The position numbers and the translations under genes are program-made. From Fallopia convolvulus (taxonomy: Eukaryota; Streptophyta; Magnoliopsida; Caryophyllales; Polygonaceae), in assembly GCA_964016875.1 (NCBI GenBank), contig OZ024723.1:10755343-10819342 (forward strand): a stretch of DNA of 64,000 bases, given 5' to 3'. Below are positions 22,273 to 34,342 of the stretch, piece after piece. The stretch's first letter is position 1. Each line of letters begins with the position of its first letter. A model generated the notes under the pieces. The model had not been told where the DNA came from. It saw nothing but the letters and a program-made list of their open reading frames with translations, and did not search any database.

Positions 22273-24216
22273 TGTAATGTTATAGTAAATATATTTTTTA
22301 AATATATTTATATTAAAATAAATAATATTTAATTTTGAATTGAAATTAAATATATGAAAAAAATTAGCTTAAAATTAATTAATTATTATTTCAGGATAAA
22401 GGTTGTAGTAAAAGAAATTTTAGGCTGGAAAACTCAATTTTCGCAAATGTTATGCCGACTTCTTCGGCTATATATATATACACATATCTTTGTTACAAAA
22501 TTTGACATTTGATAGAAACGTACAGAAGAAAGGAGAAAGAGAGAATAAGGAAGGGGAGAGAGAGAGAGAGAGAGAGAGGTTTGGGTGCTAGAGTTCTTCC
22601 GTCGGGTCGGATTTTGAAGTTCAAGTGTTGTTTGATAAATTTTAATTAGTTAGTAATTTTTTTAGTTTGTCCCAATTTTCCAGATCTGGATTTATAATTG
22701 ATTTTGATTTGAAAATTAGTTGATTTATAGTTCACATAGGGTGTTTTCGATATTGGATTTATATTTGGTAAAATATTTCAAAGTGATTTTAGGGTTTCGT
22801 TTTGTAATTATTTTTGGAGATCTTTGATCAAGTTTTAGAAAAAGGTTTGAACTACAAAAATGTTCTTTTATATATATAGTATATCCTGGTCAAATTTTAA
22901 AGAATTTTGATTTATACAAAAGAAGTTATAAATCATGATGGCTTATTGTTGTTTTTAGAGTTAGAGTTAGTAAGAGTAAAAATACTATTATTATTCATTA
23001 GGTTATATATATAGGAGTGTGGGTCTTAGTTCGGGACCAGAGACAAGGGGCAGAGACAGGCTATCTGTTGTAGACAGGGTTCCACGTTGCATGTTTGTTA
23101 GTTGTTTCTTCGCTTTGGGAATTCATCTCCGAGGTAAGTCGCCTAGACTTACTTAGTTATCAATTTTGATGTGTGCTAGATGTGTAGATACGATGTGTGG
23201 AGCTTTATTTTGGGATTCATCCCTGTATATTATTATATGTATATTTGAAAATAATTCTTTATTTTGAAAAACATAATAGATGAATATTATTTTGGATTTT
23301 ATTTGGATTTCTAAGCATTGACACCTAACTGATACGGCTATGATCAAGGATAGTCGGAAAGGTGCAGACATCCCTAACTTAGTTGTATGTCAAGGAGGGC
23401 CCTTCAAAGTTATAATAAAATGTTTTGGCGAGTGCTCCATTGGAGGCTTGGCTAGAGGTAAGAAGTTGAATGATGAGGGTGTGAATGGTTCGGAAAAACG
23501 GTGGAGGTTGTCATCCACTACCCCGTGTAAGGTTGGAGGATGTCATGCTTGTTAGATAAATGATGTTGTTGAATGATAACTGATGAGTTGTGATTGAACT
23601 ATTATTGAGGCGAAAGGTGATTGATGTGATACTAAAGTGAAATAATGTGCTACTATTAGTATACGTACTAAGACTTTAAGTATTGTTGTGCACTTGTCTG
23701 CTATTGTGAATGTGATTTATATGGACTATTTTATTTCTATTCTTATCATGTATTTGAATAAATTGATTTTGCTTCTACATGTTATATTTATTCTTCAATG
23801 CATATTGGAATTGTTTGATAACCCTTTAGGGTGTTGTTCTTGTATGAAATGACTGTGAAGTGAATAATACTCCAAGGAATCTTCTCTAGGATGATGGTGA
23901 GCTAGATCGACGTGGAGTGTCTTAGGAAGAGTGTGTGTTGTTTTGCAAAATTGATAGTTTTTGGCTTTATGGTGTGTTTGGTAAGGAAAGTGTATGAATG
24001 CTCAGGTTTGGATTTACAATTCGGTTGCTATAATTGTCTGGTGCATACATGGTTTTCTATTGTTTTAAATACTAAATAAGTTGGATGTTTTCTTGTATTT
24101 TTCTTCGTGCCTTTGTTGAAAGGTCCTACATGTGAGATTGTTGTCAAGTTAGCCTAAGTGGACCCAGTTGAGGTACACAACCAAGTGACATTCTGGTATT
24201 TAAAACTGGGGTGTTA
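22273..24216 (+). mobile_element. Probable long chromovirus-type solo LTR (about 1.9 kb)
   Basis: The left side opens TGTAATGTTATAG, with a TATA-like stretch following GACTTCTTCGGC (about 22450-22490) and a GA-rich leader with (AG)n at about 22555-22578. The right side ends AAACTGGGGTGTTATA, the mirror form of the TGTAACACCC start and common at the 3' ends of Tekay-type LTRs. No coding region remains on either side. The family assignment comes from general resemblance of the ends and layout, so it is tentative. Confidence 0.4.
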
Positions 24217-24239
24217 TAGATAGGTAGCATCTCAAAATC

Positions 24240-24806
24240 AGATTTAACAACAACATAAGCATTCCTTAGCATCCAATTTTGCATTTTAAATTTCACCATA
24301 GTTGAGCCAAAATTTGGATGTATAGGCTAAGGAAGATTCAGAATCACACCAATTGAATAGGCTCTAAATAGGATCGATGTGTTAGACATGGCTTTGTAGC
24401 TAAACATCAACTTTGGTATTTCAATGAGCACTTGGTAGGCAAAAAATTTTGTGAACTCTTTTGCAGCATATATTTCATCCAATTTAACATTAAGTTTCCC
24501 ACTAATATGAACAAATTCAGTCCCACTAGTTCACTCTTTCTCATATATAATCCTAGGGTCAAAAGCAAACTCTTCCATAATTACAAGTTTCGGCATCCAA
24601 AAATCATGTTCATCCACAACTACACTAAGTAAGTTGATCATTTCACTTACCCCTAAAATCTTCGAATCAACTTCACTTCTAAGCAAAATCATTGTTGAAG
24701 CATTAGGAACAAAATCATAATGTCTAATTGTGTTAACGTCCTTTGGTAATTCAACACTTAGCTGTGGTTCAAGGCAGTTTTGTTGTTTGAACATTTTTTC
24801 AAACAC
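24240..24806 (-). other. Unidentified minus-strand reading frame, degraded
   Basis: An open frame at 24531-24806 (91 codons) begins MFEKMFKQQNCLEP and continues, after a stop, in readable fragments such as TEFVHISGKLNVKLDE and KFKMQNWMLRNAYVVVK towards 24240. Composition looks protein-like rather than random, but I recognise no domain. It could be a piece of a transposon gene or of a captured host gene. It sits between two LTR-like segments. Confidence 0.3.
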
Positions 24807-24841
24807 TTGGCAAGCACGAGTCTAAAATATCATTTTTTTAT

Positions 24842-26400
24842 AATTATTGATAGGTTGCATATAGGTGTAGTTTAGATGCATGCTTTATGTTTGTTTTGCA
24901 TAGGTTTAGTTTAGTTTTAACATAGTTTTTAGGATTTAGCGTTTTCGGGTAGTTGCGCTTTTTTTGCTCGGTTTTGCAGATCTTTAGGTAAATAAGCATG
25001 GACGGGATGGATCTTAGAGGACTATGGTGGAGTTTGATGAAACTTAGAGTGATACAAGTAAATATTAGAAGAACCAAGGCCCAAGAGAATGTGGGAAAAG
25101 AATGCTTAAATCCGGGTCATACATTGGAGATTTTTTTTGACACCTCTATCTAGCAATGCTTGGTTTGGGAGCTATAGTTGTCTGATGAGGCTGAATTTGT
25201 TATCATTGGAAAGTTAATTCAAAGAAATACAATTCATATTTTTACTCCGAGTCCAAATTCTAACTAGAAGGGGGTCGAAACAGCCTTTGAAGTGTCGCTT
25301 GAATGCTGAACCGAGAGTGTCGCGGGCTAAACACTAACTGCCGCGACTGCGCCACCCAAGGAGGAGACCGCGCTACCCAAGGAGGAGACAGCCCCGTATG
25401 TTTCTGCACGGAGATGTTTGGGCCAACGCTGAGCTATGTTTTGGGATTCGAGTTGGGGTTTAATTAATGTGTTCCGACGTGTTAAGATGCATTTTGGGAT
25501 AATTTGATCTTTTGAAACCTTTGGGTATTTAAACCTTGTTTTTAGCTTTTCTTTCATAACTTGGATGATAATTTGGAGGCTAGGGTTTCTTCTCTCAAAG
25601 AGCAACCTTTGAACATTTTGTAAGTTTTTCTTAATTCAATTATGCATTGCTAAATCTATTGTGTTTGACTAGTTATTGAAATCATAGATTGCATATTATT
25701 GTGAGGTTTGATTGATTCTCAACAACTTGAATAGGTTTTATTCTCTGTGCTTAATTGAATCAAAGTTATTCTAGGGTTTTATTAGCTTGATCACCTAATA
25801 GGATTTCTAGATTAATTTACAACTAATCTGATTGATACCCGTTCGGGATTGATTAGATAAACTAGCATCTATAGTTGTTTGGACCCGTTAGGGCTATTCA
25901 GTTGTAGAAAGGAATAAATTCACAAATAACTTAGATGTTTGTTTGCTCTAAGTGTTTGTTTCTATTGATAACTTGACTCGTAAAGATGTCGTTTAATTGA
26001 ATCCAAACGTTGTTTTAGGTTGTTAAATGATTAGGGTTGTTTAGATTGTTAGTTCTTTCAACTAGATTTGATGTTTGGGTCATAATCCTTAGTAGGAGCA
26101 TAATACACGGTAGATTATTCAAGTAAATTGATAATTAAAAGAATCAATGATCAATAAGCATATCTATGATGGATGTAACTAGTTGAACATATCTCTCTCA
26201 TATATTTACAATCAACTTTGCATTCATATTTACTTTTTAGTTTGCATCTTAGATTAGACTTTCAATCATAAACCCCCTTCTTTGGTTACTTGGCACTCAA
26301 GTTAAACGCAAATACACGAGTATTTGTGAGATCGACCCTTACTTACCATTCTACTAAGTTTGGTTAAGTTAGGTTCTTTGATAGGTGTAACGACCACTGA
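24842..26400 (+). mobile_element. LTR-like retroelement remnant
   Basis: No coding. The right part (about 26270-26400) has the layout of a plant retroelement LTR end: GGCACTCAAGTTAAACGCAA, GTGAGATCGACCCTTACTTACC, CTACTAAGTTTGG and GGTGTAACGACC. The upstream part has a leader-like stretch with CCCGTTCGGGATTGATTAG. No second copy is in the window, so only general resemblance supports the call. Confidence 0.4.
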
Positions 26401-26404
26401 AAAT

Positions 26405-26733
26405 ACCTCATCAATTATTAAAATCAATTTTTAATTAAATAATAATATTTTATTATAATATATTATTTTTATGTATTTTAATAATCAAATATCTTATAAG
26501 TTTCAAAATAAATTTTATAAATATACTAAATCGGTCAACTCAACGGGTTTCCGGTTTCAACACAACGAGTTTCGGTTTCAACCCAACAGGTTTCGGTTTC
26601 AACCTAATAGGTTTCGGGTTCTATCAGGTTCGGTTTATTTCGGGTTTCGGATTTAAATTTTTGGGTCTTAGCCCTAAAATTATCGGGCGGTTCGGATCGG
26701 GTTTGCAGGTTTGGTCAACTTTTGACAGCTCTA
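26405..26733 (+). mobile_element. hAT-type MITE, 5'-truncated (third family member)
   Basis: Right part matches the element at 62474-62928: an A+T-rich core with TTTATTATAATATATTATTTTTATGTATTTTAATAA, then repeats of CAACGGGTTTC/CAACAGGTTTCGG and a terminus TTTGACAGCTCTA at 26733. The left end, about 160 bp in the complete copies, is missing. Confidence 0.8.
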
Positions 26734-27120
26734 CTCATATGTAATGATATTGGATTTTTATAAAAAGTCATATATTTTTTAAACTTAAAATAGTAATACA
26801 TTGATACAAATGGTTTATATTAATGGAATAATACAAGGTTATAAAGAATAGTTTTAATGAGCCTTCAAGAGAAAAGATCCAACTTTTCATTAAAATAAAT
26901 TAATATCAATTTATTTGGATTTATCTAATTATAGGAAAGAGCCCTCGCTCGTTGGATCTCAATCTCACATAAGTTGAATCGCTCATCTTTGAATCAAGGC
27001 AAGTGGTGGTTCGCTCTTGGCTCTTGCTGATCCATTTTTTGACAATTAATATTCAAAGTTAATTATATATATTGTCTACTACTATTATAATTGATTTTAA
27101 TTGTGACCTTTGTGTGGTAT
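26734..27120. other. Non-coding A+T-rich spacer
   Basis: No gene or repeat recognised; mostly A+T-rich sequence followed by a short G+C-mixed stretch. Confidence 0.4.
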
Positions 27121-27453
27121 TTAAGTTAGCTTTGATGAGAATGCAAGTAGTGATTGATGGAGTGTGAATAATCTAAACGCTAAATAACATGAAGAGTGAT
27201 CGAAGAAAAGGGAGTGAACGAGGGAGCATGATGTATGAAAACTCAATGTTCGAGGTAACAAGGTAATGATACCCTTGAAAACACGCACCCCACAAAAACT
27301 TACAAATACGAGATGCTCCCTACTCACGCAGATGCTCGGGTAGACAAGGCGGCTTCACCAGTGTATGAATAGGCGCGCAGAATCAACTAAATTCCAAGGA
27401 TCACAAGGCCAGTGAATAACTACGTGTGCTCATCCTAGATGGAGTCCAACCAC
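27121..27453 (+). mobile_element. Tat-like LTR fragment (copy C), cut by the CACTA element
   Basis: From about 27267 (TGATACCCTTGAAAACACGC) the sequence follows the LTR of copy B block by block: CCCACAAAAAC..TACAAATAC..AGATGC, GGCTTCACCA.TGTATGAATAG, AATCAACTAAA, CCAAGGATCACAAGG and CATCCTA.ATGG. It stops at 27453 where the CACTA terminus starts. In copy B the same LTR continues, so the rest of copy C was displaced by or lost with the CACTA insertion. Confidence 0.75.
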
Positions 27454-27900
27454 CACTAAAAAATCTGTTTATTTAGAGACCACAAAAGTGGTCACTAAAT
27501 ACATATGTTTGGTCACTAAATGGATTTAGTAACCAAATATCGGTCGCTAAATGTTTGGTCGCAAACGGGATTAGCGACGACATCAATTAGTGACCACGTG
27601 GTCGCAAATTTGGGTCCAGATTTAGCGACCAAGCAACCCAGCCCTAGATTCGGTGACCACGTGGACGCTAATTCTAGGCCCAAATTTGGCGTCCACGAGT
27701 CGCTAATTGGCGTCAACATGGTCGCTAATTCAGGCCCAATTTAGCGACCACGTAGTCACCAAAAACCTAAATTAGGTGCTTGACCACAACCGTTATTGAG
27801 TGAAATTGCATGATGGTGTGCCGATGGCGCACGATATGTAATCGCGATTTCTCGACCACTTGGTCGCTAATTAAATCAGTCTTTTAAGTGTTTTTTTTTA
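27454..27900. repeat. CACTA subterminal repeat region
   Basis: Short units such as GTCACTAAAT, TTTAGCGACCA, CACGTGGTCGC and TTGGTCGCTAA occur more than ten times in both orientations. Dense inverted short motifs next to the terminus are where the element's own DNA-binding protein acts in the En/Spm family. Confidence 0.75.
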
Positions 27901-28199
27901 ATTTTTTTTAATTATAATGTTATTTAAATAATTTATTTAACTAAAGATACGAATAAAATTATTGAAGACATAAAATATTAGTACTTCCAACGATATCAGC
28001 TGATCGATGGTCTAAAAACTCTCGGATTTGGCCTCGCGTATGCGTCTCAATGTACAACTCGAGAGGCGTTACGTCTCGTCTGGCTTGTTGTTGCTACGAG
28101 ATATATTAAATTGTTATCAACCATAGCAACTGCGAAATGAAAGTACATAAATAAAAATATAAGTTATTATACCATTACATGCAGGGTATCACGGAGGGA

Positions 28200-28660
28200 C
28201 CTCGAACCGCTGGTATGGAGGGCGGGATTTGCATTCTGGTTCGCCTTTTGTCGCTCGCACTTTACCTTGAACTCGACATTTGCATTGCAAACCGCTACCC
28301 ATAGTTCTCAAGCAAGCATCTCTAGCCAGGGCGGTCTCTTCTTGTCTTGACGTCACTTCCCGACCACGTCATCGTACCGTCGTTGAGCTTGCTTCTCCAA
28401 GAAGTGTGAATGGTTGCGGCATCCATTCTAGGTTATTTCTTATCCTAACAGAAGTGCTACTGAAACGAAAAAATATATTAATAAATAAATCCTTATTGCA
28501 CACTATTATGCAAAACCTTACCCTCCAATTTTGAAACCAACGAGCCCGGGTTTCCTCGCTTGCTAGGCAAAACTCTAAAGCCTAATGTTCCAGCTAGTCG
28601 TTGGTGATGAATGCCAACCACTGCGACATGGCCTGAGATGGCTCCTATTGAAAGGGTTTC
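28200..28660 (-). pseudogene. Transposase_24-like C-terminal exons of the CACTA gene
   Basis: A minus-strand exon at about 28525-28655 reads SQWLAFITND, a stop, then ALEFCLASEETRARWFQNW, and ends at a GGGTAAGG donor. A pyrimidine-rich acceptor (TTTCGTTTCAG, plus strand near 28458) starts the next exon, with NNLEWMPQPFTLLGE. The pattern resembles the plant transposase Ptta/En/Spm (Transposase_24) family. Two in-frame stops in the first exon and one in the second make it non-functional. Confidence 0.5.
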
Positions 28661-28661
28661 T

Positions 28662-29945
28662 TGACAACAAATAAATTTATATCAAGACCCCGTTGTTACT
28701 TGTTACGCAAGGGAGAAAGTCAGTGCTAAGTTTTGTTACTTGTTACGCAAGCAACCAAGAAAGTAAGGGTTTTAACAAGAAAGAGAAAGATTCTAAGGTT
28801 TAGGGTTCCCCACAACAATAATCATGCATGCCAACGCTAATGAAACATAAAGATCATAGTTTTATCACATAAAGGCGCTAACTTTCGTTACCTTTAAGCA
28901 AGTAAATCAATCAACTTTCGCTAAATTAATAAACTTACTATTTAATCTCTTCTACTTCAACTAGGAAAGATCCGCTTTCGCTTCAAAACCCTAATTTGAC
29001 TATTCTGATTCAAGGTTTCCGCTTTCGCTTCAACTATGAATGAGAAATTCCCTTCAACTTTCGTTTCAAGGATTAAGAACAAGAGAATAGATTCATGCAA
29101 TAAAAACAATCAAAACATGATCATAAATAAGCATGCACAACCATTGTTGGGTTTAACCCCAACCTTAGAGAGAGAGACTACTCACTAATCATAATTGAAA
29201 ACATAACAATTGAATTAAAAAGAAAGCTTACAACTTTAATCCAAACAATAGTTCTTCTCCACAATTGCCCCTCGTCTCTCCCTCCTCTCCTCAATCGATC
29301 GTGTGTCTCCAAACAAGAGCTACAGAAGGGTATTTATAGAGAAACTAATCTATCTTAAGTCTATCTATAAGGAAATAATATCTTCTAATAAGATATATCC
29401 CTTCTATCTATCTAATAACATAAAAGGAAATAGGATAAAAGCCCTTTAAACACGCCAACTCGGATCTCCGATGCGCCACGGGGTGCTTCGTTAACAACTT
29501 TAGAGCCTCGTTAACGACCCTGTTCAGCACTTCGAACAGCCTTGAGTAAAACTTGCATAGCGGATTCGTTACAACTCCGATTGGCTCGATTCTTTTTCCT
29601 ATGTTCTTGTAATGAATTTCTCTACCTATTTCCAAGCTCAAACTTGATCTTCGATGACTTTACTTGAGCGCTTAATCCTCATCTTCTCTTCATTCTTGAC
29701 TGCTTCATCAAGTGTTTTCTCTCGGTTTTGCTCTTTTCCTTAAAAGTGCTCCAAATAGCTTCTAAAAACCTACAAAACACCACCAAAGCTTATGTAGACT
29801 CCATATCTTAAGAAAATATGAAAACCTACACAACCGACTCAAAACAAAAGAAAAAGACTCAAACACACCAAAAACACACCCTAAAAACACGATTAAAACA
29901 CGACTAAAATTAGATCTAGGGTTTTCTCCAGATCAATAAAACCCT
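28662..29945 (-). mobile_element. LTR of the 10.93-kb family, inserted in a CACTA intron
   Basis: Reverse complement of 28662-29425 matches 10931-11755, including the TATA box (TATTTATAGAG on plus at about 29330), CAACCATTGTTGGGTTTAACCCCAACC, and the repeated CGCTTTCGCTTCAA. It extends about 500 bp further upstream than the other copy, to near 29945, so it is the more complete LTR. No internal coding region is attached, which suggests a solo LTR. Exact termini are uncertain; the inner one ends CTTTCAATA or just before. Confidence 0.65.
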
Positions 29946-29958
29946 AATTTATACTTAC

Positions 29959-32863
29959 AATTTCATGAAACCATGTACAAAAATAGTTGGCAAGTCTGAG
30001 CGGATCTCCTTGTCCTACAATGTGTTGAAATTCCCTGCACATGGAAAGAACAACATAAGACTAGTACTTCAAAGTTTCACTCAACTATTTATACATGTCT
30101 AAAATAACATATATAGATATATATACAAGTTCAATTGACTTACTCGATGTAGGAGTCGACCTCTCTACAATTAAGTAGGATGTATGTATGTGCTGCATGA
30201 AAGTCTGACTCATCGGACATCCAAATAGCCTTGTATTTTCCCTTTGCACGACCCGGATGGTTGAAAATTGAAATTTGAGGATGCATACTCACCTCATGCG
30301 CGGTGGTTTTCTTTCTTTTATTGGAGTGTTGATCTTGAGGATAATGTTGAGTGAAACTTGTTATCTCCTCAAACAAATATGATTCCACTATGGACGCCTC
30401 CACCTTTTGCGGGTTCATCATGTTCCCTTTCAACGTGAATAATAATCTTTCAACTAGATACATCCATCTATTATGTACCAGACCCCCTAAATTTTCCTCG
30501 TATGGTAAATGAACAATGAGATGCTCCATGCAATCAAACAACGATGGTGGAAATATCCTTTCCAATTGGCATTATAAAAGATGTGCAGCCCGTTCTAGAT
30601 CCTCAATTATTTGTTTGTCAAGTGTAGATGAACATAATGATTGGAAAAACAAGCTTAGCTTTGTCAATGGCCCCCATACACTCACGGGAAGAAGCTCTTT
30701 GAAAGCAGCTGGTAGAAGTTTTTGCATGAACACATGACAATCATGACTCTTCATTCCTTGTAGTCTACCCTCCTCCAATTACACGCATCGACCAATATTA
30801 GAGGCATAACCGCCTGGAAATCTCAACCCTTGTAACCAAGTAAGCATTGTTGTCTTTTTCCTTCTATCTAATGCATACAATGTTTTTGGTTTTGGGCCCT
30901 TGTGGTCATCCTCCACTTGAAGCTCTGGGCGATGGCAATATAAGCGTAGGTCCTTCCTTGAGCTCAAGTTGTCCTTTGTCTTACCCTTAACATCCAACAC
31001 AGTGTTAATCACATTCTCAAACACATTTTACTCAATATGCATGACATCAAGGTTGTGGCGGAGCAAATTATTCTTCCAATAAGGAAGCAACCAAAATATA
31101 CTTTTCTTCGTGAACTTATGAGTTTCACCATAACCATCAGGATATTGAAGTGGACTCTCCATGGCGGTCGGCAAATCGTGAACACGTTCCCACACCTCTT
31201 CACTAGACAAATACTGAATAGGAGGATCGTCCTCCTTTCGCCCTTTGTAGAAGTTTCTCCTGTTGGTCCTGAATGGGTGATCTAGTTCCAATCTGCACCT
31301 ATGACAATCAAACCATGAAGCCTTTCGTCCATTTTGTAATCGAAAGGCTTTTGTGTTCTCCATGCAATGAGGACAAGAATAAATACCAGCAGTGCTTTAC
31401 CCAGATAACATCCCATATGCTGGGAAGTCATTCACTGTCCACATAAGTGCAGCACGCATCCTAAAGTGCTTTCCCGTAGAGACATCAAATGTTGGCACAC
31501 CCGTTTTCCACAATAATAACAACTCATCAATCAACGATTGCATACAAATATCTATTAACTTCTTCGGATTTTTTGGGCCTGGAACAATAGTGCTTAAGAA
31601 CAAATAAGGAGCTTTCATGCACATATCTGGTGGTAGGTTGTAAGGGGTGACAATCACCGGCCATGTCGAGTATGTCTTGCCAAACTTACCAAAGGGGGAG
31701 AATCCATCTGAACACAAGCATAATCTCACATTACGAATCTCCTTGGCAAAATTCGGGTACGTTTGATCAAAATGCTTCCAAGCCTCGGCATCAGACGGGT
31801 GACTCATATATCCTTCATCTGCTTGGTGCTCGGCATGCCAACGCATCTTTGAAGCCGTTTCTTCCATAGCGTACAATCGTTGCAGCCGTGGGATGAATGG
31901 AAAATATCATAACACTTGATTGGGTATTGGTTTTCCTTTTTGGGACAAACAAGATTGATACCTTGGACTGTGGCAAAATTTGCACTCAACTGTATCAACA
32001 TCATCCTTCCAAAACAACATACAACATTGGGGTCATAGGTGTATCTTTTGCTGGGGCAATCCTAACTCTCTAGTCATCTTCTTCTGCTCATAGAAACGTT
32101 TTGGGAAGTTGTTGTCCCTTGGCAAAACCTCATTGACTTTTTGAAGTAGTGCACCATATCCAGCTTGTGACATGTTGTATTTGGTCTTCAACTCCATAAA
32201 AGATCTGACAGCAGATAATTGTGACATGTGAGAACCTTCATATAATGACCGATTTGCTGCTCTCAATACATCAGAAAAGCGCTTAGATAAGACGGATATG
32301 TCCTCATTTCCAGGACCAAACACCGTTGTCGATTGTTCTAAGTAACTTCCTTCTTCAAGTTCATGGTTTTCACCCACCTCTAAAGGACTACTACTTGGCT
32401 CATTATAAGAAGTGCCTGTGTCAAACCACGGGGGTGGAACAAAACTTGGACCAACTGCATTAAACACCATTCTTTGGGTGGGATTCAAATTATCAAACAA
32501 ATGCATCCCAATCCCAAAGAGATTCATATCACTTGGATTTAAGGTGGAAGACAACTCCTCCAAAGGGGGCGCATTGGCAAATGGTGACTCTCCATGTGTA
32601 GTCCACCAATAATAACTGTCAACGAAGCCTTTTCTGAACAGATGAACGCGGACATTATCTACATCCTCAAATCGCCGATTCTTACATTTCAAACAAGGAC
32701 ATTTTATCTTATCCCCATCCATGAAATACTTTTGAGATTTTGCAAACTCAAGAATTCTCTGAACACCAACAACAAATTCGCTATTGTAACCACCACCACC
32801 AGGAAGCCATCTATCATACATCCAATCACGATTCTCCATCGATAATTCTGTAAATTTGTCCAA
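29959..32863 (-). pseudogene. CACTA tnp2-family transposase, broken
   Basis: Starts at 32863. A transposase-associated domain lies in the first 276-codon frame (32033-32863): NRDWMYDRWLPGG, IKCPCLKCKNRRFEDVDNVRVHLFRKGF and YYWWTTHGE. A tnp2 segment follows with RLQRLYAMEETASKMRWHAEH, WKHFDQTYPNFA, RNVRLCLCSDGFSPFG, STWPVIVTPYNLPP and KNPKKLIDICMQ (31397-31940). After that come GYLRKAFRLQNGRKASWFDCHR-like sequence (31028-31363) and a DUF4218-type block with FPPSLFDCMEHLIVHLPYEENLGG and NRWMYLVERLLFTLK (30140-30565). Two GTAAGT donors are visible (plus-strand complements at about 30134-30139 and 29953-29958), bounding an exon at 29959-30034. A TGA replaces an Arg codon near 31910, and there are further frameshifts. 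It would cut CACTA ends; this copy cannot. Confidence 0.8.
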
Positions 32864-33360
32864 ACAAACTTAAGTTAACATCAACAAAAAAAAGAAGCAA
32901 AACCCACAAATATATACTAAATACCCTAAATCTAAAACTTGTAACCCTAAAACCTCTTTGCAACTAACTTACCTGATCCAAATCAGATGTACACCTCTTA
33001 ATCTTATCTTCAAAATGTGTAGAGTGTTATCTTCAAGATTTGAGTTTTTTTTTTTTTGTAAGAGAATATTGTTGGGTGAATGAGAGGGAGAATGTTGGGA
33101 GAGAATATTGAGAAACAAGTGGTGAGAATGAGCATATTGACGTATCATAGGCAATGGTAGTTGAGAATTGAATGAGGTTGGTACAAGAAGCATTTAATGA
33201 AAATGCAAGTTCAAATTAGCCACAAAAATGGCCACGAGTACATTTTGGGCTCACTAAAAAGGCTAAATCCAATTCGGCCCATATAATTGAATGAGGTTAG
33301 TTTTATTTCCGGCCCAATCCATCCCATATTTTAGGGTTTTAGAGACTTTGCCCGTCATTC

Positions 33361-34342
33361 TCGCCAACCCATCCCACATATCCTAGATTTGACTCTTGAG
33401 CCCCTCCCTAGCCGCCATCTCCATCGCCGATCTCCATCTTCCTCTCCCTCTCCCTCTCCATCTTTCTCGAGCGCCATCTCCCTCTCCCTCTCCCTCTCCC
33501 TCTCTCGAGCCCCTCCCTCATCATCTCCATCACCATCCATCGCCAATCTCCATCTCCCTCTCCCTCTCCATCTCTCTCGAGCGCCATCTCCCTCACCCTC
33601 TCCCTCTCTCGAGCGACTTCTTCTCACCTCTCTCTCGCTCTCGATCTATCCACCGACTCCATCATCGACCAGATCGACAACATCGTCCACCACACTGGCA
33701 ACGCCTTCCACCAAATCGGCGAAACATCTCTCTCGCTCTCCTTCTCTATACATGTATGAATCTAGATTTTTTGTTGACACTTAGTTGAAAATGCAACATT
33801 ATGTTCCTTTTTTTGAGTTGGTATGTGATCAATTTCGGAAACCACCTTGAAAATGCAACTTGATTGATCCTTGATTGATCAATGGAAACCACCTTGATTG
33901 ATCAATTTCGGTGTAAACACTCTTTTTTTGTACAGAGGGAGAGTGTGTATGAAATTCGATGTGTTCCATTTCTGTTCGATTTTCATGGTGTTTTGTTGTA
34001 GAAGTAGAGTTTATGTAGATGATCGATGTGATTCGCTGACTCTTCATGGTGTTTTGTTGTAGAAGTAGAGTTTGTGTGTTGGCATTTTCATTTTTTTGGT
34101 TAATTGTTGGCATTTTCATTGAACATGATATTTGTGTGTATAGCCACTTTGTATCCATTATTGATATTATTGGTGAGTTCAGTGGATAAGGATCAATCAA
34201 GGTGGTTTCCATTGACAATTTCATGAATATTTTTCCATTGACATTAATATTGGTTGATGTCATGACTATTTTTCCCACATATTTTTGTCAATTACGATTG
34301 ATATTTTTCTATTTCTTTTCTTCACAGATTGTTGCACTGCCA
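33361..34342 (+). other. CT-rich leader or first exon upstream of the Myb/SANT gene
   Basis: 33410-33640 is a low-complexity CCATCTCCCTCTCC tract that opens long Ser/Pro or Arg/Glu frames on both strands; I treat these as non-genes. 33830-34200 contains three copies of a GTGTTTTGTTGTAGAAGTAGAG-like or GATTGATCAATTTCGG-like motif pair and is probably untranslated leader or intron. Confidence 0.45.

Larger units (their letters stand above)
27454..33360 (-). mobile_element. CACTA (En/Spm) DNA transposon, decayed
   Basis: The plus strand starts CACTAAAAAATC at 27454 inside the Tat-like LTR, followed by subterminal GACCAC-type repeats. Internally, the minus strand encodes a tnp2-family transposase (29959-32863) and a Transposase_24-like tail (28200-28660). 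Near the other side, 33215-33260 repeats the CCACAAAAATGGCCAC style of subterminal sequence. I could not find a matching terminus TAGTG there, so the right end is uncertain and could lie beyond the Myb/SANT gene at 35.4 kb. A long LTR has inserted into an intron (28662-29945). Confidence 0.75.

Noticed and set aside
27780..28150. Additional gene between CACTA subterminal repeats and the tail exons
   Set aside because: Only short frames; sequence fits the untranslated 3' region of the element.
33245..33262. CTCACTAAAAAGG as the second CACTA terminus
   Set aside because: It is in the wrong orientation for the right end and no 3-bp duplication matches the left flank.
33355..33788. Long overlapping frames on both strands rich in Ser/Pro or Arg/Glu
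   Set aside because: They are translations of a CCATCTCCCTCTCC low-complexity tract; no domain and no codon bias independent of the repeat.
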